Made by a program: the position numbers and the translations under genes. Positions 8,294-19,024 of a DNA stretch of 64,000 bases are shown one piece after another. Within the stretch, counting starts at the first letter, position 1. The number at the start of each line of letters is the position of its first letter. The notes under the pieces were generated by a model that had not been told where the DNA came from, did no database searches, and saw only the letters and a program-made list of their open reading frames with translations. Origin of the DNA: Neorhizobium lilium (GTDB taxonomy: Bacteria > Pseudomonadota > Alphaproteobacteria > Rhizobiales > Rhizobiaceae); NCBI RefSeq assembly GCF_004053875.1, contig NZ_SBIP01000004.1, forward strand, positions 186,001 to 250,000, written 5' to 3'.

Positions 8294-9697
8294 TCAGTCG
8301 CAGTAGCGGCGGCTGCCCTTGCGGGAGCGCAGGTCGAAATGGAAGTGATTCCAGTGCTCGGCATTGCTGCCTGGTCCCAGCACGGTGCTGAAATACTTGC
8401 AGCTGTCGGTGCGAACCGATTTCAGCAGCCCGCCTTCGCGGAAGGAGAAGAGCCCCTTCTTGCGCACATCGATCTCATGGCCGTTCTTCAGAACAATCGC
8501 GCCGATGTCGATCGCGTTGCCTTTGGCGTGCTCCGAGATGGGGTTATACCGCTGACGGCTGTTGTTCATGCGACGGCAGGAATAGCCGCCCAAGGGCACG
8601 ATCGTCTGGACGCCGGTCAGGTAGCGGTAGCGGGCGGACGGCGCAAGCTCTCCCTTCACCCATCTGGCGAAGGCAAGCGTCGTCTGGCAGTTCAGCGTCA
8701 CCGCCGGCTTCACGTCGATATTGCCGGAGAGGCCCGAGAGCTTGACCGGGTAATCAATGCCGCAGCTCGGGCCGCTGGAGATGCGCGGACGCTCCTGGAA
8801 CTCGACTCCCAGGCGCCGCAGCTCGGCGCGGCAGCTCGCTTCCGATTGCGGCATGACGCTTGGCATGAACGACTGGTTGGGTTCGCTTATCGGGCCATCG
8901 TCGCTCATGGGATTGTTCGGCCGCAGCATGGCCACCTGCTGGGTACCGGCGACTGGCGCTCTGCCTGCCGGAGCCATGGCGACGCCATTGTTCCAGACCG
9001 AGCTGCCGCTCGACATGTCGCCCTGAAGGCCGGCCGGCTGACGCTTGGGCGGCACGATGATGCGGTCGTCCGAAACGGGCTGGCGGCGGGGATTGATGGC
9101 GCGAGGATTGTCCGTGCCAATCCCATCTACGACCGGCTGGCTGCCGACGCCTTCGGCCATGTTGTCGGCTTCCTCCTCGGCCAGTCCCGTCACGTCGCTT
9201 TCGTCCGGGGAGAAGCCGAGCTCCCCGTCTATATTCACACCCTGCTCGGGAATGCTCGTCAGGCGGCTGGACGGCGATGCGGGCGCGGCGCGGCGCGGCG
9301 TCTGACGCATCGCCTCGTCGCTATCGATCATGGGCAAGCGGCCAGCAGGCGCTGCCGCCATACTTCGCGGGGCTTGAGGAGCGACGGGCACGCTCTGATC
9401 GGGAGCCCGCAGATAGTTCCCGGTGTCACCCGTATAGGCGTCGCCGACACCCGCCGACGGCTGGGGATAGCCATAGCCTGACGCATCCCCTTGGCTCATG
9501 GGCGCCTGGCTCGTGGGCGCCTGCCCATCCTGGTATGCGGGCTGAGGCGGCAAGCCGCGGCTTGGCCGGATCGCGCCGACACGCGTGCCGCTGTCGATCG
9601 ATGCCGGCGGCACAAGGTCTGCAGAAGAACAGGCCGCCAGCATTGTCGTGATCATCAGCAAAGCCACGGCCCGCCGAGAAGAAAGAGCATACGCCAT
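8294..9697 (-). CDS. Extensin-like C-terminal domain lipoprotein (putative peptidoglycan peptidase)
   Basis: A 467-residue envelope protein. From the start at 9697 the N-terminus is a lipoprotein signal (RRAVALLMITTMLAAC, lipobox LAAC), then about 260 residues of low-complexity Pro/Gln/Ala-rich linker, then the extensin-like domain (about 280-467). Zinc-peptidase-like motifs are EHAKGNAIDIGA and HWNHFHFD, as in VanY-type D,D-peptidases, with paired cysteines in SCGIDYP, NCQTT, YSCRR and SCKYF. Such proteins are abundant in Rhizobiales; the name comes from sequence resemblance and a cell-wall role is inferred. An upstream ATG at 9829 would bury the signal peptide and is less likely. Confidence 0.85.
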   Translation of the reverse strand: MAYALSSRRAVALLMITTMLAACSSADLVPPASIDSGTRVGAIRPSRGLPPQPAYQDGQAPTSQAPMSQGDASGYGYPQPSAGVGDAYTGDTGNYLRAPDQSVPVAPQAPRSMAAAPAGRLPMIDSDEAMRQTPRRAAPASPSSRLTSIPEQGVNIDGELGFSPDESDVTGLAEEEADNMAEGVGSQPVVDGIGTDNPRAINPRRQPVSDDRIIVPPKRQPAGLQGDMSSGSSVWNNGVAMAPAGRAPVAGTQQVAMLRPNNPMSDDGPISEPNQSFMPSVMPQSEASCRAELRRLGVEFQERPRISSGPSCGIDYPVKLSGLSGNIDVKPAVTLNCQTTLAFARWVKGELAPSARYRYLTGVQTIVPLGGYSCRRMNNSRQRYNPISEHAKGNAIDIGAIVLKNGHEIDVRKKGLFSFREGGLLKSVRTDSCKYFSTVLGPGSNAEHWNHFHFDLRSRKGSRRYCD

Positions 9698-9921
9698 ACC
9701 AGTTGCCAGTCTTCTGATGCCGAAATGACACAAGCGTCTATTTTGGCGCAGACTGGTAAACGAAGCCTTGAGCGATCTGGGCGGTTTCATGGTCTTTTCG
9801 CGCAGGAATTGCGCAACCTCTTGTCGCAAATGTCTATCTTTCGCAAAAGAACGAGGTGGGATTTTCCAAAGTCCGCCTTTAGGTTACCGATGGAGGGCAA
9901 CATCCAGGAACAGGAAGACTG

Positions 9922-10311
9922 ATGACCGATACCGCCAAACCCACTGGGGAACTGACCCTTCGCACACTTGCCATGCCGACCGACGCCAATCCGGCAGGCG
10001 ATATCTTTGGCGGCTGGGTGATGTCGCAAATGGATTTGGCAAGCGGCATTCGCGCGGGCGAACGTGCCCATGGCCGGGTGGTGACGGCGGCCGTCAAGGA
10101 GATGGCCTTCGAACTGCCGGTGAAGATCGGCGACACGCTCAACGTCTATACCGAGATCACCCGGGTCGGCCGCACGTCCATCACCCTTCAGGTGGAAGCC
10201 TGGGCCCATCGCGGTCGCCACCGCATTCTGGAAAAGGTCACGGCCGGCATCTTCATCATGGTGGCTCTGGACGAAGACGGCAAGCCAACCCCGCTGCCGG
10301 TGGAAGGCTGA
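9922..10311 (+). CDS. Acyl-CoA thioesterase, YciA-type hotdog protein
   Basis: A 129-residue hotdog-fold thioesterase that hydrolyses acyl-CoA to the free acid and CoA. Family marks are MPTDANPAGDIFGGWVMSQMD, with the conserved Asn-Pro-x-Gly-x-x-Phe-Gly-Gly helix, and the beta-strand block GDTLNVYTEITRVGRTSITL. Length is normal. The gene for a membrane protein begins 2 bp after the stop codon, so the two are almost certainly co-translated. Confidence 0.9.
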   Translation: MTDTAKPTGELTLRTLAMPTDANPAGDIFGGWVMSQMDLASGIRAGERAHGRVVTAAVKEMAFELPVKIGDTLNVYTEITRVGRTSITLQVEAWAHRGRHRILEKVTAGIFIMVALDEDGKPTPLPVEG

Positions 10312-10313
10312 CC

Positions 10314-10901
10314 ATGGACAAGGTGACGGCTGCCGAAACATTCTCCCAGATCCGCGTGGTGATGGGCATGGTCGTCAGCCTCAGCCTTGCCCGCCTGCTC
10401 AACGGTCTCGCAGGCATCGTCCAACATCCGCGAAGCACACGGATCTACCCTACTCATCTCGGGTGGGTCACCTTCATGATCCTGTTCCTCGTGCATTTCT
10501 GGTGGTGGGAGTACCGGTTGCACACGCTTCCGGTGATCAGCTTTGCCGGCTACCTTTTCCTGATATTCTTTTGTTCGCTGTTCTTCTTCCTGTGCGCGCT
10601 GCTGTTTCCCACCTCCATGCAGGACTATGATGGCTACGAGCACTATTTCATGTCTCGTCGGAAATGGATTTTCGGCCTGCTGGCGGCGCTCCTTGCCACG
10701 GATATCATCGATACGGCGCTGAAGGGCCGTGACTATTTCATGTCGCTGGGGTTCGAATATCCCGTCCGCACGGCGATCTATATCCTGCTCAGCCTTACAG
10801 CTGCGGTGACGGCCAACAGGCGATATCACGCAGCCTTCGTGATCTTCGCGCTGACGTATCAGCTCTACTGGATTTTCCGCATTTACGACTTCATGGATTG
10901 A
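10314..10901 (+). CDS. Conserved integral membrane protein, function unknown
   Basis: A 195-residue protein with about five hydrophobic helices, including a striking aromatic run FMILFLVHFWWWEYRLH and LFLIFFCSLFFFLCALLF, and a short basic/acidic loop. I do not recognise a named family. The ATG at 10314 lies 2 bp after the stop of the YciA-type thioesterase gene, which indicates coupled expression; a role in lipid or acyl handling would be only a guess from that position. The C-terminus ends FRIYDFMD. Confidence 0.72.
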   Translation: MDKVTAAETFSQIRVVMGMVVSLSLARLLNGLAGIVQHPRSTRIYPTHLGWVTFMILFLVHFWWWEYRLHTLPVISFAGYLFLIFFCSLFFFLCALLFPTSMQDYDGYEHYFMSRRKWIFGLLAALLATDIIDTALKGRDYFMSLGFEYPVRTAIYILLSLTAAVTANRRYHAAFVIFALTYQLYWIFRIYDFMD

Positions 10902-10910
10902 GGAGGCCCA

Positions 10911-12074
10911 TCACCCCCTCAGATACTGCGAACTCTTGTCGAAGCTCAGGCCCGGAAAGATCTTTGCGGTCAGGTTGTCGGGGCTGACGCCGAACTGCCG
11001 GTAGAGTATGGCGGCTGCGATCTCGCGGACATCGCCGGTCGGCATGAGGTCGCGCTGGTCCAGCAACTGGTCCTCTCTGAGGCCGGGCCAGCGTCCCATA
11101 ACCTTGCCGCCGCCGATCACCCCACCCGCCAAAACCGCGAGACTGCCCGTACCATGATCGGTGCCATCAGTGTCGTTTTCCCCGGCGGTCCGGCCGAATT
11201 CGGTCATGGCGAGCACTGCCGTCTTGCGCCAGGCATCCTCGCCCAGCGCCTCTTTCAAGGTGAAGATCGCTGTTGAAAGATCGCCTGCCGCTTTCCTAAA
11301 CTGCGCCTGCTGGCCAACATGCGTGTCCCAGCCGTTGATCGAGAAGCTGGCGATCCTGTAATCCCCGCGCAACATGCCGCCGGCAAGCCGCGCCATGTCC
11401 GCAATTCCGTCGCTGTAGAGCGTGTCGGCGGATTGGTCCGCGGTCCGGGCTTCCTCCAGCGCCTGCGCGAAGGGCGCATCATGGGCATAGAGGCGCTCCA
11501 GAAAGGCGATCTCGTCCTCGGCTAGCGCGAAATCGCTTTGGCTCGACCAGGAGGCGACCTTGTTCGGCCCGGTCAGGATCAGGTCCATGGAGGTGTTGAT
11601 ATCGATCGCCGTGCGGGCGCCGGACTGGGGAATGACGCCGAGCGCCCGGTTCAGCCAGCCGGTCTTCATGCTCTTGTCGCTGCCGCCGGTCTCGAGAATA
11701 TCCTGACCGTCGAAATGGCTGCGCTGGTTTCGGTAGGCCGTGGAGACGGCATGGACGAAGGACAGTTCCTGCGCCTGCCAGAGCGGCATGAGCGCCGCGG
11801 CTGCCGGGTTGAGCCCGAAGAATCCGTCGAGATCGAACAGGCCCCCGTCCGGCGTCAGCCCAAGCTTCGGACGCAGGGCCGCATAACCCGGATCGCCATA
11901 AGGCTGGACCAGGTCCAACCCATCCATGGCGCCGCGCAGAATGATCGTCACGAAACGGTTGTCGCCCGGCATGGCGGCAAAGGTAACGGGCGTCATGACC
12001 GGAGCAGCGGCGGCGCAGCAGGCACCGGCCAGGAAACCGCGGCGGGACAAGAGGACGCGTTCTGATGCGGCCAT
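10911..12074 (-). CDS. DUF1501 domain protein, Tat-exported
   Basis: A 387-residue secreted protein. The N-terminus has a twin-arginine signal, LLSRRGFLAGACCAAAAP, followed by the DUF1501 blocks RFVTIILRGAMDGLDLVQPYG, WLNRALGVIP, the WDTH motif in NGWDTHVGQQ, and MTEFGRTAGENDTDGTDHG, resembling the sulfatase/alkaline-phosphatase fold core. The enzymatic activity is not established for the family. It starts 2 bp after the DUF1800 gene; this DUF1800-DUF1501 pairing recurs in many bacteria and suggests a joint envelope function. Start at 12074 chosen so that the Tat motif is N-terminal. Confidence 0.88.
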   Translation of the reverse strand: MAASERVLLSRRGFLAGACCAAAAPVMTPVTFAAMPGDNRFVTIILRGAMDGLDLVQPYGDPGYAALRPKLGLTPDGGLFDLDGFFGLNPAAAALMPLWQAQELSFVHAVSTAYRNQRSHFDGQDILETGGSDKSMKTGWLNRALGVIPQSGARTAIDINTSMDLILTGPNKVASWSSQSDFALAEDEIAFLERLYAHDAPFAQALEEARTADQSADTLYSDGIADMARLAGGMLRGDYRIASFSINGWDTHVGQQAQFRKAAGDLSTAIFTLKEALGEDAWRKTAVLAMTEFGRTAGENDTDGTDHGTGSLAVLAGGVIGGGKVMGRWPGLREDQLLDQRDLMPTGDVREIAAAILYRQFGVSPDNLTAKIFPGLSFDKSSQYLRG

Positions 12075-12076
12075 GA

Positions 12077-13594
12077 CTATCTCCTGTTGAACTCGGGCGA
12101 AGCGAGAACCATGGTGATCCCGTGCAGCCTGTTGGGCGCCTGCGAAATAATCTGCCGCGTATCCGGGCCAGCCGCATCGGCAAGGGCCGCCTCCAGGAAT
12201 TGTGACGGCTCCATCTTCTGGCCGAAACTCTTCGCAACCATTCGCGACCAGCTGATCCTTTCCGTCAGCTGGTCCGGCGACAACCACAGATCGGCCTTGT
12301 CGGGAAATCCTGCCGGGCTCGGGGGCTGCCAGATGGGCTGCCCCATGCGCTGCAAGGCTCCAAGCGTCAGGGAGCTCGCCCTGCCGCTCCGGCGCTTGAC
12401 CTCGTCATCGGTCGGGAGACCCATCGGGCCAGCCGATTGCCCTGTCATCTGGCCCGCCACGTCGCCGGCCATCTTCATGGCCTTGTCGACCGGGCCCTCC
12501 TCCACATCGACCGTATCCATGTCGCGCAGCAGGGTTGCGAAATTGCTTTCCGGCAGGCCCAGCGACCGGAAGCCGGAGGCGACGAACTCGAAAGGCTGCT
12601 TGATCTTCTGGCCGGGTTCGGCCCAGGCCCGCGGATGCGTGAGCATGGCGCGGTAGACTTCGGTGAGATTGCCCTGGCTGCGGGCCCAGGCTGCCACCAT
12701 GGGCGCAACCAGGTCTTCCGGCGGGTCGTCAGCAATGAAATGGGCGACGAGCTTGCGGCAGATATGCTCGGCCGTCTTCGGCTTTGCGGCAAGATCCTCC
12801 AGCATCAGCACATGGTCCTGCCCCTCGCCCTCGTCGCCATCGTAATCGCGCCCGAGCAGGGTGATGGCGCCGCCTTCCGCGAAACGCGGGCGGTAGACGA
12901 CCTGAAGCGCGCGGTTATCGACCGACAGGCCGGTCAGGATCAGCGCCGCCGCCCGAACATCGCTTTGCGTGTAGCTGCTGCCGGCGCCCAGCGTGTGAAA
13001 CTCCAGCAATGCACGGCCGAGGTTCTCGTTCAGCCCTCGGCCCGCCTTTTGGGCCGTCGCCGGGTCCACCCCGGTGTTCTGGTCCTGGTCCAGGTAGATG
13101 AGCATGGCCGGATGGAGGATCGAAGCCGTCAGCAGTCGCGAGAAGCTGCCGCCGATATTGGGGCGGATCGCCTCGGCTTCGTAAAGCGGAACGACCATGC
13201 GCATGGGCAGCGATTTCAGCGCGCTCGTGGAAAAATGGTCGGTCCAGAAACTTGCCAGCCGCTCGTAGAAGCCGAGCGGAGAATGCACCGCCTGCGCCAG
13301 ACGGGCCATCGCGTCCTGCCAGTAGATGCGCTGCATCTCACGCTGGGTCTGCTTGCGGATGTCCTCGTTGGGCTTGCCTTCCCTGGCGGCCTTGGCTTCG
13401 GCAGTGCGCAGCGAGATGATGCGGGTCGCGGTCTCGCGCCGTCCGGCAATGCCTTCACGCGGGAATCGCGCCCTCCTGGTGGGTCCCTCCGCAACCTGGG
13501 CCAGCAGGCCGGCCGCATCGCCCGGCATCGGTTCGCCCGGCCGCAGACCATAGCCGTACCGGATGGCGGCCAGGGTTTCGTTCGCAAGGGCCAT
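12077..13594 (-). CDS. DUF1800 domain protein
   Basis: A 505-residue protein of the DUF1800 family. Visible family blocks are a start of the ANETLAAIRYGYGLRPGE type, LASFWTDHFSTSALKS (the conserved W-x-x-H-F), NENLGRALLEFHTLG (N-E-N-x-x-R-E/A-x-x-E-L-H-T-x-G), and SAKSFGQKM-like C-terminal helices. Unlike its partner it has no obvious signal peptide. The function is unknown. Transcribed leftward into the DUF1501 gene with a 2-bp gap; divergent from uvrB with about 200 bp between. Confidence 0.86.
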   Translation of the reverse strand: MALANETLAAIRYGYGLRPGEPMPGDAAGLLAQVAEGPTRRARFPREGIAGRRETATRIISLRTAEAKAAREGKPNEDIRKQTQREMQRIYWQDAMARLAQAVHSPLGFYERLASFWTDHFSTSALKSLPMRMVVPLYEAEAIRPNIGGSFSRLLTASILHPAMLIYLDQDQNTGVDPATAQKAGRGLNENLGRALLEFHTLGAGSSYTQSDVRAAALILTGLSVDNRALQVVYRPRFAEGGAITLLGRDYDGDEGEGQDHVLMLEDLAAKPKTAEHICRKLVAHFIADDPPEDLVAPMVAAWARSQGNLTEVYRAMLTHPRAWAEPGQKIKQPFEFVASGFRSLGLPESNFATLLRDMDTVDVEEGPVDKAMKMAGDVAGQMTGQSAGPMGLPTDDEVKRRSGRASSLTLGALQRMGQPIWQPPSPAGFPDKADLWLSPDQLTERISWSRMVAKSFGQKMEPSQFLEAALADAAGPDTRQIISQAPNRLHGITMVLASPEFNRR

Positions 13595-13796
13595 GCGACC
13601 ACTCCTTTGTCTCTCAACCGGAGCAAGTAGGGCGATTCCGAGACATATCCAAATCGTAATCTGCGCCTAACCGGGACAAATCTTCGCGACGTCCCCGGTT
13701 TCGGCAAGCGCGGACGATGAAATCCGTTGCCCTTTTGTACCGGTTTTTGACGCCGTGCCTCTTCACATTGCGGTGTGCTGGCTCCATATTCCGCAC

Positions 13797-16835
<3,039 letters not shown>

Positions 16836-17041
16836 AACAAGTCCTTTGCGTGCCGACTCCGAGATTGCGTCGGCAGACGCACCAGCGCGACTAAGTCCCC
16901 TTTTTATGAGGCCAACCGTCGGCTGCTATTGCCATTAAGTGACGTTTTAAACGAATCTCCGGCTGCCCGTGTCAACAAAGCCGCGACACGCGCAAAAAAT
17001 CAGCATCTCAGACAGTGACTATCGCTGCTTTACAAAGTCGG

Positions 17042-17074
17042 CCACATCGATTGTGCCTGTATGCATCGATGTGG
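17042..17074. repeat. Inverted repeat with 10-bp perfect arms
   Basis: CCACATCGAT and ATCGATGTGG separated by 13 bp in the AT-rich leader of the three-gene island. It could be a terminator remnant, a protein-binding operator or the scar of an insertion; no U tract follows on either strand. Confidence 0.6.
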
Positions 17075-17272
17075 GTCTTATCGCCACTATTTGTCATACT
17101 CAATATTTAACTATCTGAAAAATTAACAGATTTTATTATTCTTGAAGGCAGCATTTTTACACACATAGCTACATACACGCACACTCTGATAGGGGCCCAG
17201 TCTAAGCGGCAGCCTGCGCAGCAATTTTTATTTGAGAATGACTTTAAATTTGTGAAAATTCATCATCTCTAC

Positions 17273-17301
17273 TTGACTTTCAAATCTGTTATTTACACAT
17301 T
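17273..17301 (+). promoter_or_regulatory. Candidate sigma-70 promoter of the three-gene island
   Basis: CTTGACT, matching the rhizobial -35 consensus, with a weak -10 CACATT after a 17-bp spacer, about 22 bp upstream of the first start codon. The first gene has a strong ribosome site AAGGAGGGT. The -10 match is poor, so this is tentative. Confidence 0.4.
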
Positions 17302-17323
17302 GAATGCTGTCAAGGAGGGTGAA

Positions 17324-17818
17324 ATGAGCCAAGAGATCACAGCCATGCAGCTGATATCCGACACCTTAGAAAAACTTGGGGAGGACGAGCGTTCCCGCGT
17401 CTTAACTTGGGCGATGTCAAGGTTTTGCGCACCGGCCGCAAATGCAGATCCCACGCACAGCGGTACCAAAGATAATCCTCAAAAACCTACAGATGATGCT
17501 TTCTCTGAATTTGCAGACTTATATTATGCCGCCTCGCCAAAAGACCACGGCGAGAAGGCGCTTACGGCGTCCTATTGGCTTTCTCTTGAGAATGGTGGGC
17601 AATCGTTTCCCTCTCAAGATGTGAACTCACTGCTTAAAAACTTGGGCTTCGCTGTACCTAACATCACCGATGCGTTGAATCAGTGCCTAAGGGAAAAGCC
17701 TGCCACGATCATTCAGACGCGAAAGAATGGCACCACCCGCCAAGGAAGGAAGCTCTACAAAATCACCGACGCAGGAGTGAGGCGTGTTCAAAGTATGACA
17801 GCGAGAGGCAATCAATGA
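17324..17818 (+). CDS. Island gene 1: unrecognised protein with C-terminal winged-helix-like region
   Basis: I do not recognise the family. The 164-residue product starts with an amphipathic helical region (ISDTLEKLGEDERSRVLTWA), passes through a polar linker rich in Asp, Lys and Pro, and ends in about 95 residues (ALTASYWLSLENGG to the end) that read as a winged helix: helices around SQDVNSLLKNLGF and NITDALNQCLRE, then strand-like TIIQTRKNGTTRQGRKLYKITDAG. The ribosome site AAGGAGGGTGAA precedes the ATG and is the strongest in the neighbourhood. Its TGA overlaps the next ATG (ATGA). The gene is more AT-rich than the core genome, consistent with transfer. Confidence 0.8.
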   Translation: MSQEITAMQLISDTLEKLGEDERSRVLTWAMSRFCAPAANADPTHSGTKDNPQKPTDDAFSEFADLYYAASPKDHGEKALTASYWLSLENGGQSFPSQDVNSLLKNLGFAVPNITDALNQCLREKPATIIQTRKNGTTRQGRKLYKITDAGVRRVQSMTARGNQ

Positions 17819-18294
17819 ATCAGATCAAGTTGTCCGTCAGTCTCGGCTCCGCAACCCTCAGCTTCGAGGGAGATCCGAAGGAGTTTAGGGAAGCAGTTTC
17901 ATTTGCGCTGGAAGCGTTGCAAAACAGACAGGCTGATAGCAAATCAGCAGATGAAGACGTCCGAGGATTTGGCCAAGCAAATTCCAGCAGGGCCTCTGCA
18001 TTAGAGATGTCAATGAACTCCGTTGTAGCCAAGCTCGGTGGGAACACCTGCACAGAGTTATTAAAATCGGCGGCGGTCTATCTGACCCTCGTGATGGGCA
18101 AGGAAAAATTTACTGCAAGAGAGTGGGATGATGCAGCGCGAGAGTCAAAGTCATGGAAAATTAGCTACACGAAGCAAAAAGCTGACCGAAGGCTTCGCCT
18201 CGTTAAATCAGGATACGTGATCGAAAATCAAAAGGAAGTTTACTCGCTCTCCTTTGACGAAGTGACGCGAGCAGGAGGGCTAATTGGATCTTGA
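17815..18294 (+). CDS. Island gene 2: unrecognised protein, small alpha/beta N-terminus plus winged-helix-like C-terminus
   Basis: A 159-residue protein of unknown family. Residues 1-35 alternate strands and a helix (IKLSVSLGSATLSFEGDPKEFREAVSFALEAL), a layout shared with many short alpha/beta sensor-like modules. A polar linker follows, then a C-terminal region from about 80 (LLKSAAVYLTLVMGKEKFTA to YVIENQKEVYSLS) whose helices and final strand pair look like a winged helix. It overlaps gene 1 by 4 bp and gene 3 by 11 bp, so the three proteins are made together. Translational coupling by ATGA implies fixed stoichiometry, as in a complex. Confidence 0.78.
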   Translation: MNQIKLSVSLGSATLSFEGDPKEFREAVSFALEALQNRQADSKSADEDVRGFGQANSSRASALEMSMNSVVAKLGGNTCTELLKSAAVYLTLVMGKEKFTAREWDDAARESKSWKISYTKQKADRRLRLVKSGYVIENQKEVYSLSFDEVTRAGGLIGS

Positions 18295-19024
18295 TGCGCC
18301 ACTCAGGGATGTACTTAGTAAAAAGAGTCTTTCTCAGATAGACAAGGCGATCGTTGTTCTGTCAACGTTCTCGCGTGAAGCTAGCGTGAGCGAGATCAAG
18401 ACTAGAGGACTAGCATTAGGCGTTAGAGCAATTTGCAAGTGGAACATATCAGCAGTCCTCGGCCGGCATTCTGAACTCGCCATCAGAACGCCTGACGGCT
18501 GGCGTCTCTCGACACAAGGGGGACTTCGAGCTGAAGAACTCAATGCATCGCGGAAATCTTTATTGATCGACTCGACGGCTAGAGCTCTACACGCCGAAAT
18601 TGAAAGGTTATCAGACCCACTTCGCCGCGAGTTTTTGAGTGACGCCCTGAAATGTTTCAATTTGTCGCTGAATAAGCCCGCTGTGGTGTACTCGTGGATC
18701 GGAGCGGCATGGATTCTTCAGACTATAGTCATGGAACTGCATTTAGAGGCTTTTAATAGCGCAGCAGGAAAAAGGTACAACCAGAATAGTCAGAGCATTT
18801 TCCGAAGAATTAGGACGATCGAGGACTTTTCACGCTTGAAAGAAAGCGACCTTCTCCAAGTACTGGAAGATATTTCGCTGATAGGAAAAAGCTTACATCG
18901 CGAACTGAAAGCGCGCTTGGATCTTCGCAACGCCTGTGGACACCCGACTACTATGATTGTTGATGGTCACACTGCTGCAAGCCACATCCACTTCCTCCTC
19001 GAGAACGTTTACCGGCGCTTCTAG
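18284..19024 (+). CDS. Island gene 3: winged-helix-like N-terminus with HEPN-like C-terminal region
   Basis: A 246-residue protein starting at a TTG with GGAGGG five bases upstream and inside the end of gene 2. Residues 10-85 (SQIDKAIVVLSTFSREASVSEIK to PDGWRLSTQGG) read as a winged helix. Residues about 95-246 are almost wholly helical and end with RLDLRNACGHP; R215-x4-H220 fits the R-x4-6-H motif of HEPN ribonuclease domains, with an upstream acidic helix (TIEDFSRLKESDLLQVLEDI). The HEPN reading is from one motif and helix content only. If correct, this would be the effector of a small defence or toxin-like module. Confidence 0.75.
   Translation: MDLDAPLRDVLSKKSLSQIDKAIVVLSTFSREASVSEIKTRGLALGVRAICKWNISAVLGRHSELAIRTPDGWRLSTQGGLRAEELNASRKSLLIDSTARALHAEIERLSDPLRREFLSDALKCFNLSLNKPAVVYSWIGAAWILQTIVMELHLEAFNSAAGKRYNQNSQSIFRRIRTIEDFSRLKESDLLQVLEDISLIGKSLHRELKARLDLRNACGHPTTMIVDGHTAASHIHFLLENVYRRF

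Larger units (their letters stand above)
16836..17323. other. AT-rich intergenic stretch at the left edge of the accessory island
   Basis: 488 bp without a gene. Base composition shifts sharply after about 16,940, with runs of A and T (for example around 17,100-17,160) unlike the GC-rich core on either side, a sign of acquired DNA. It contains an inverted repeat at 17042-17074 and a candidate promoter near its right end. No tRNA gene, integrase or clear attachment-site duplication was found. Confidence 0.7.
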
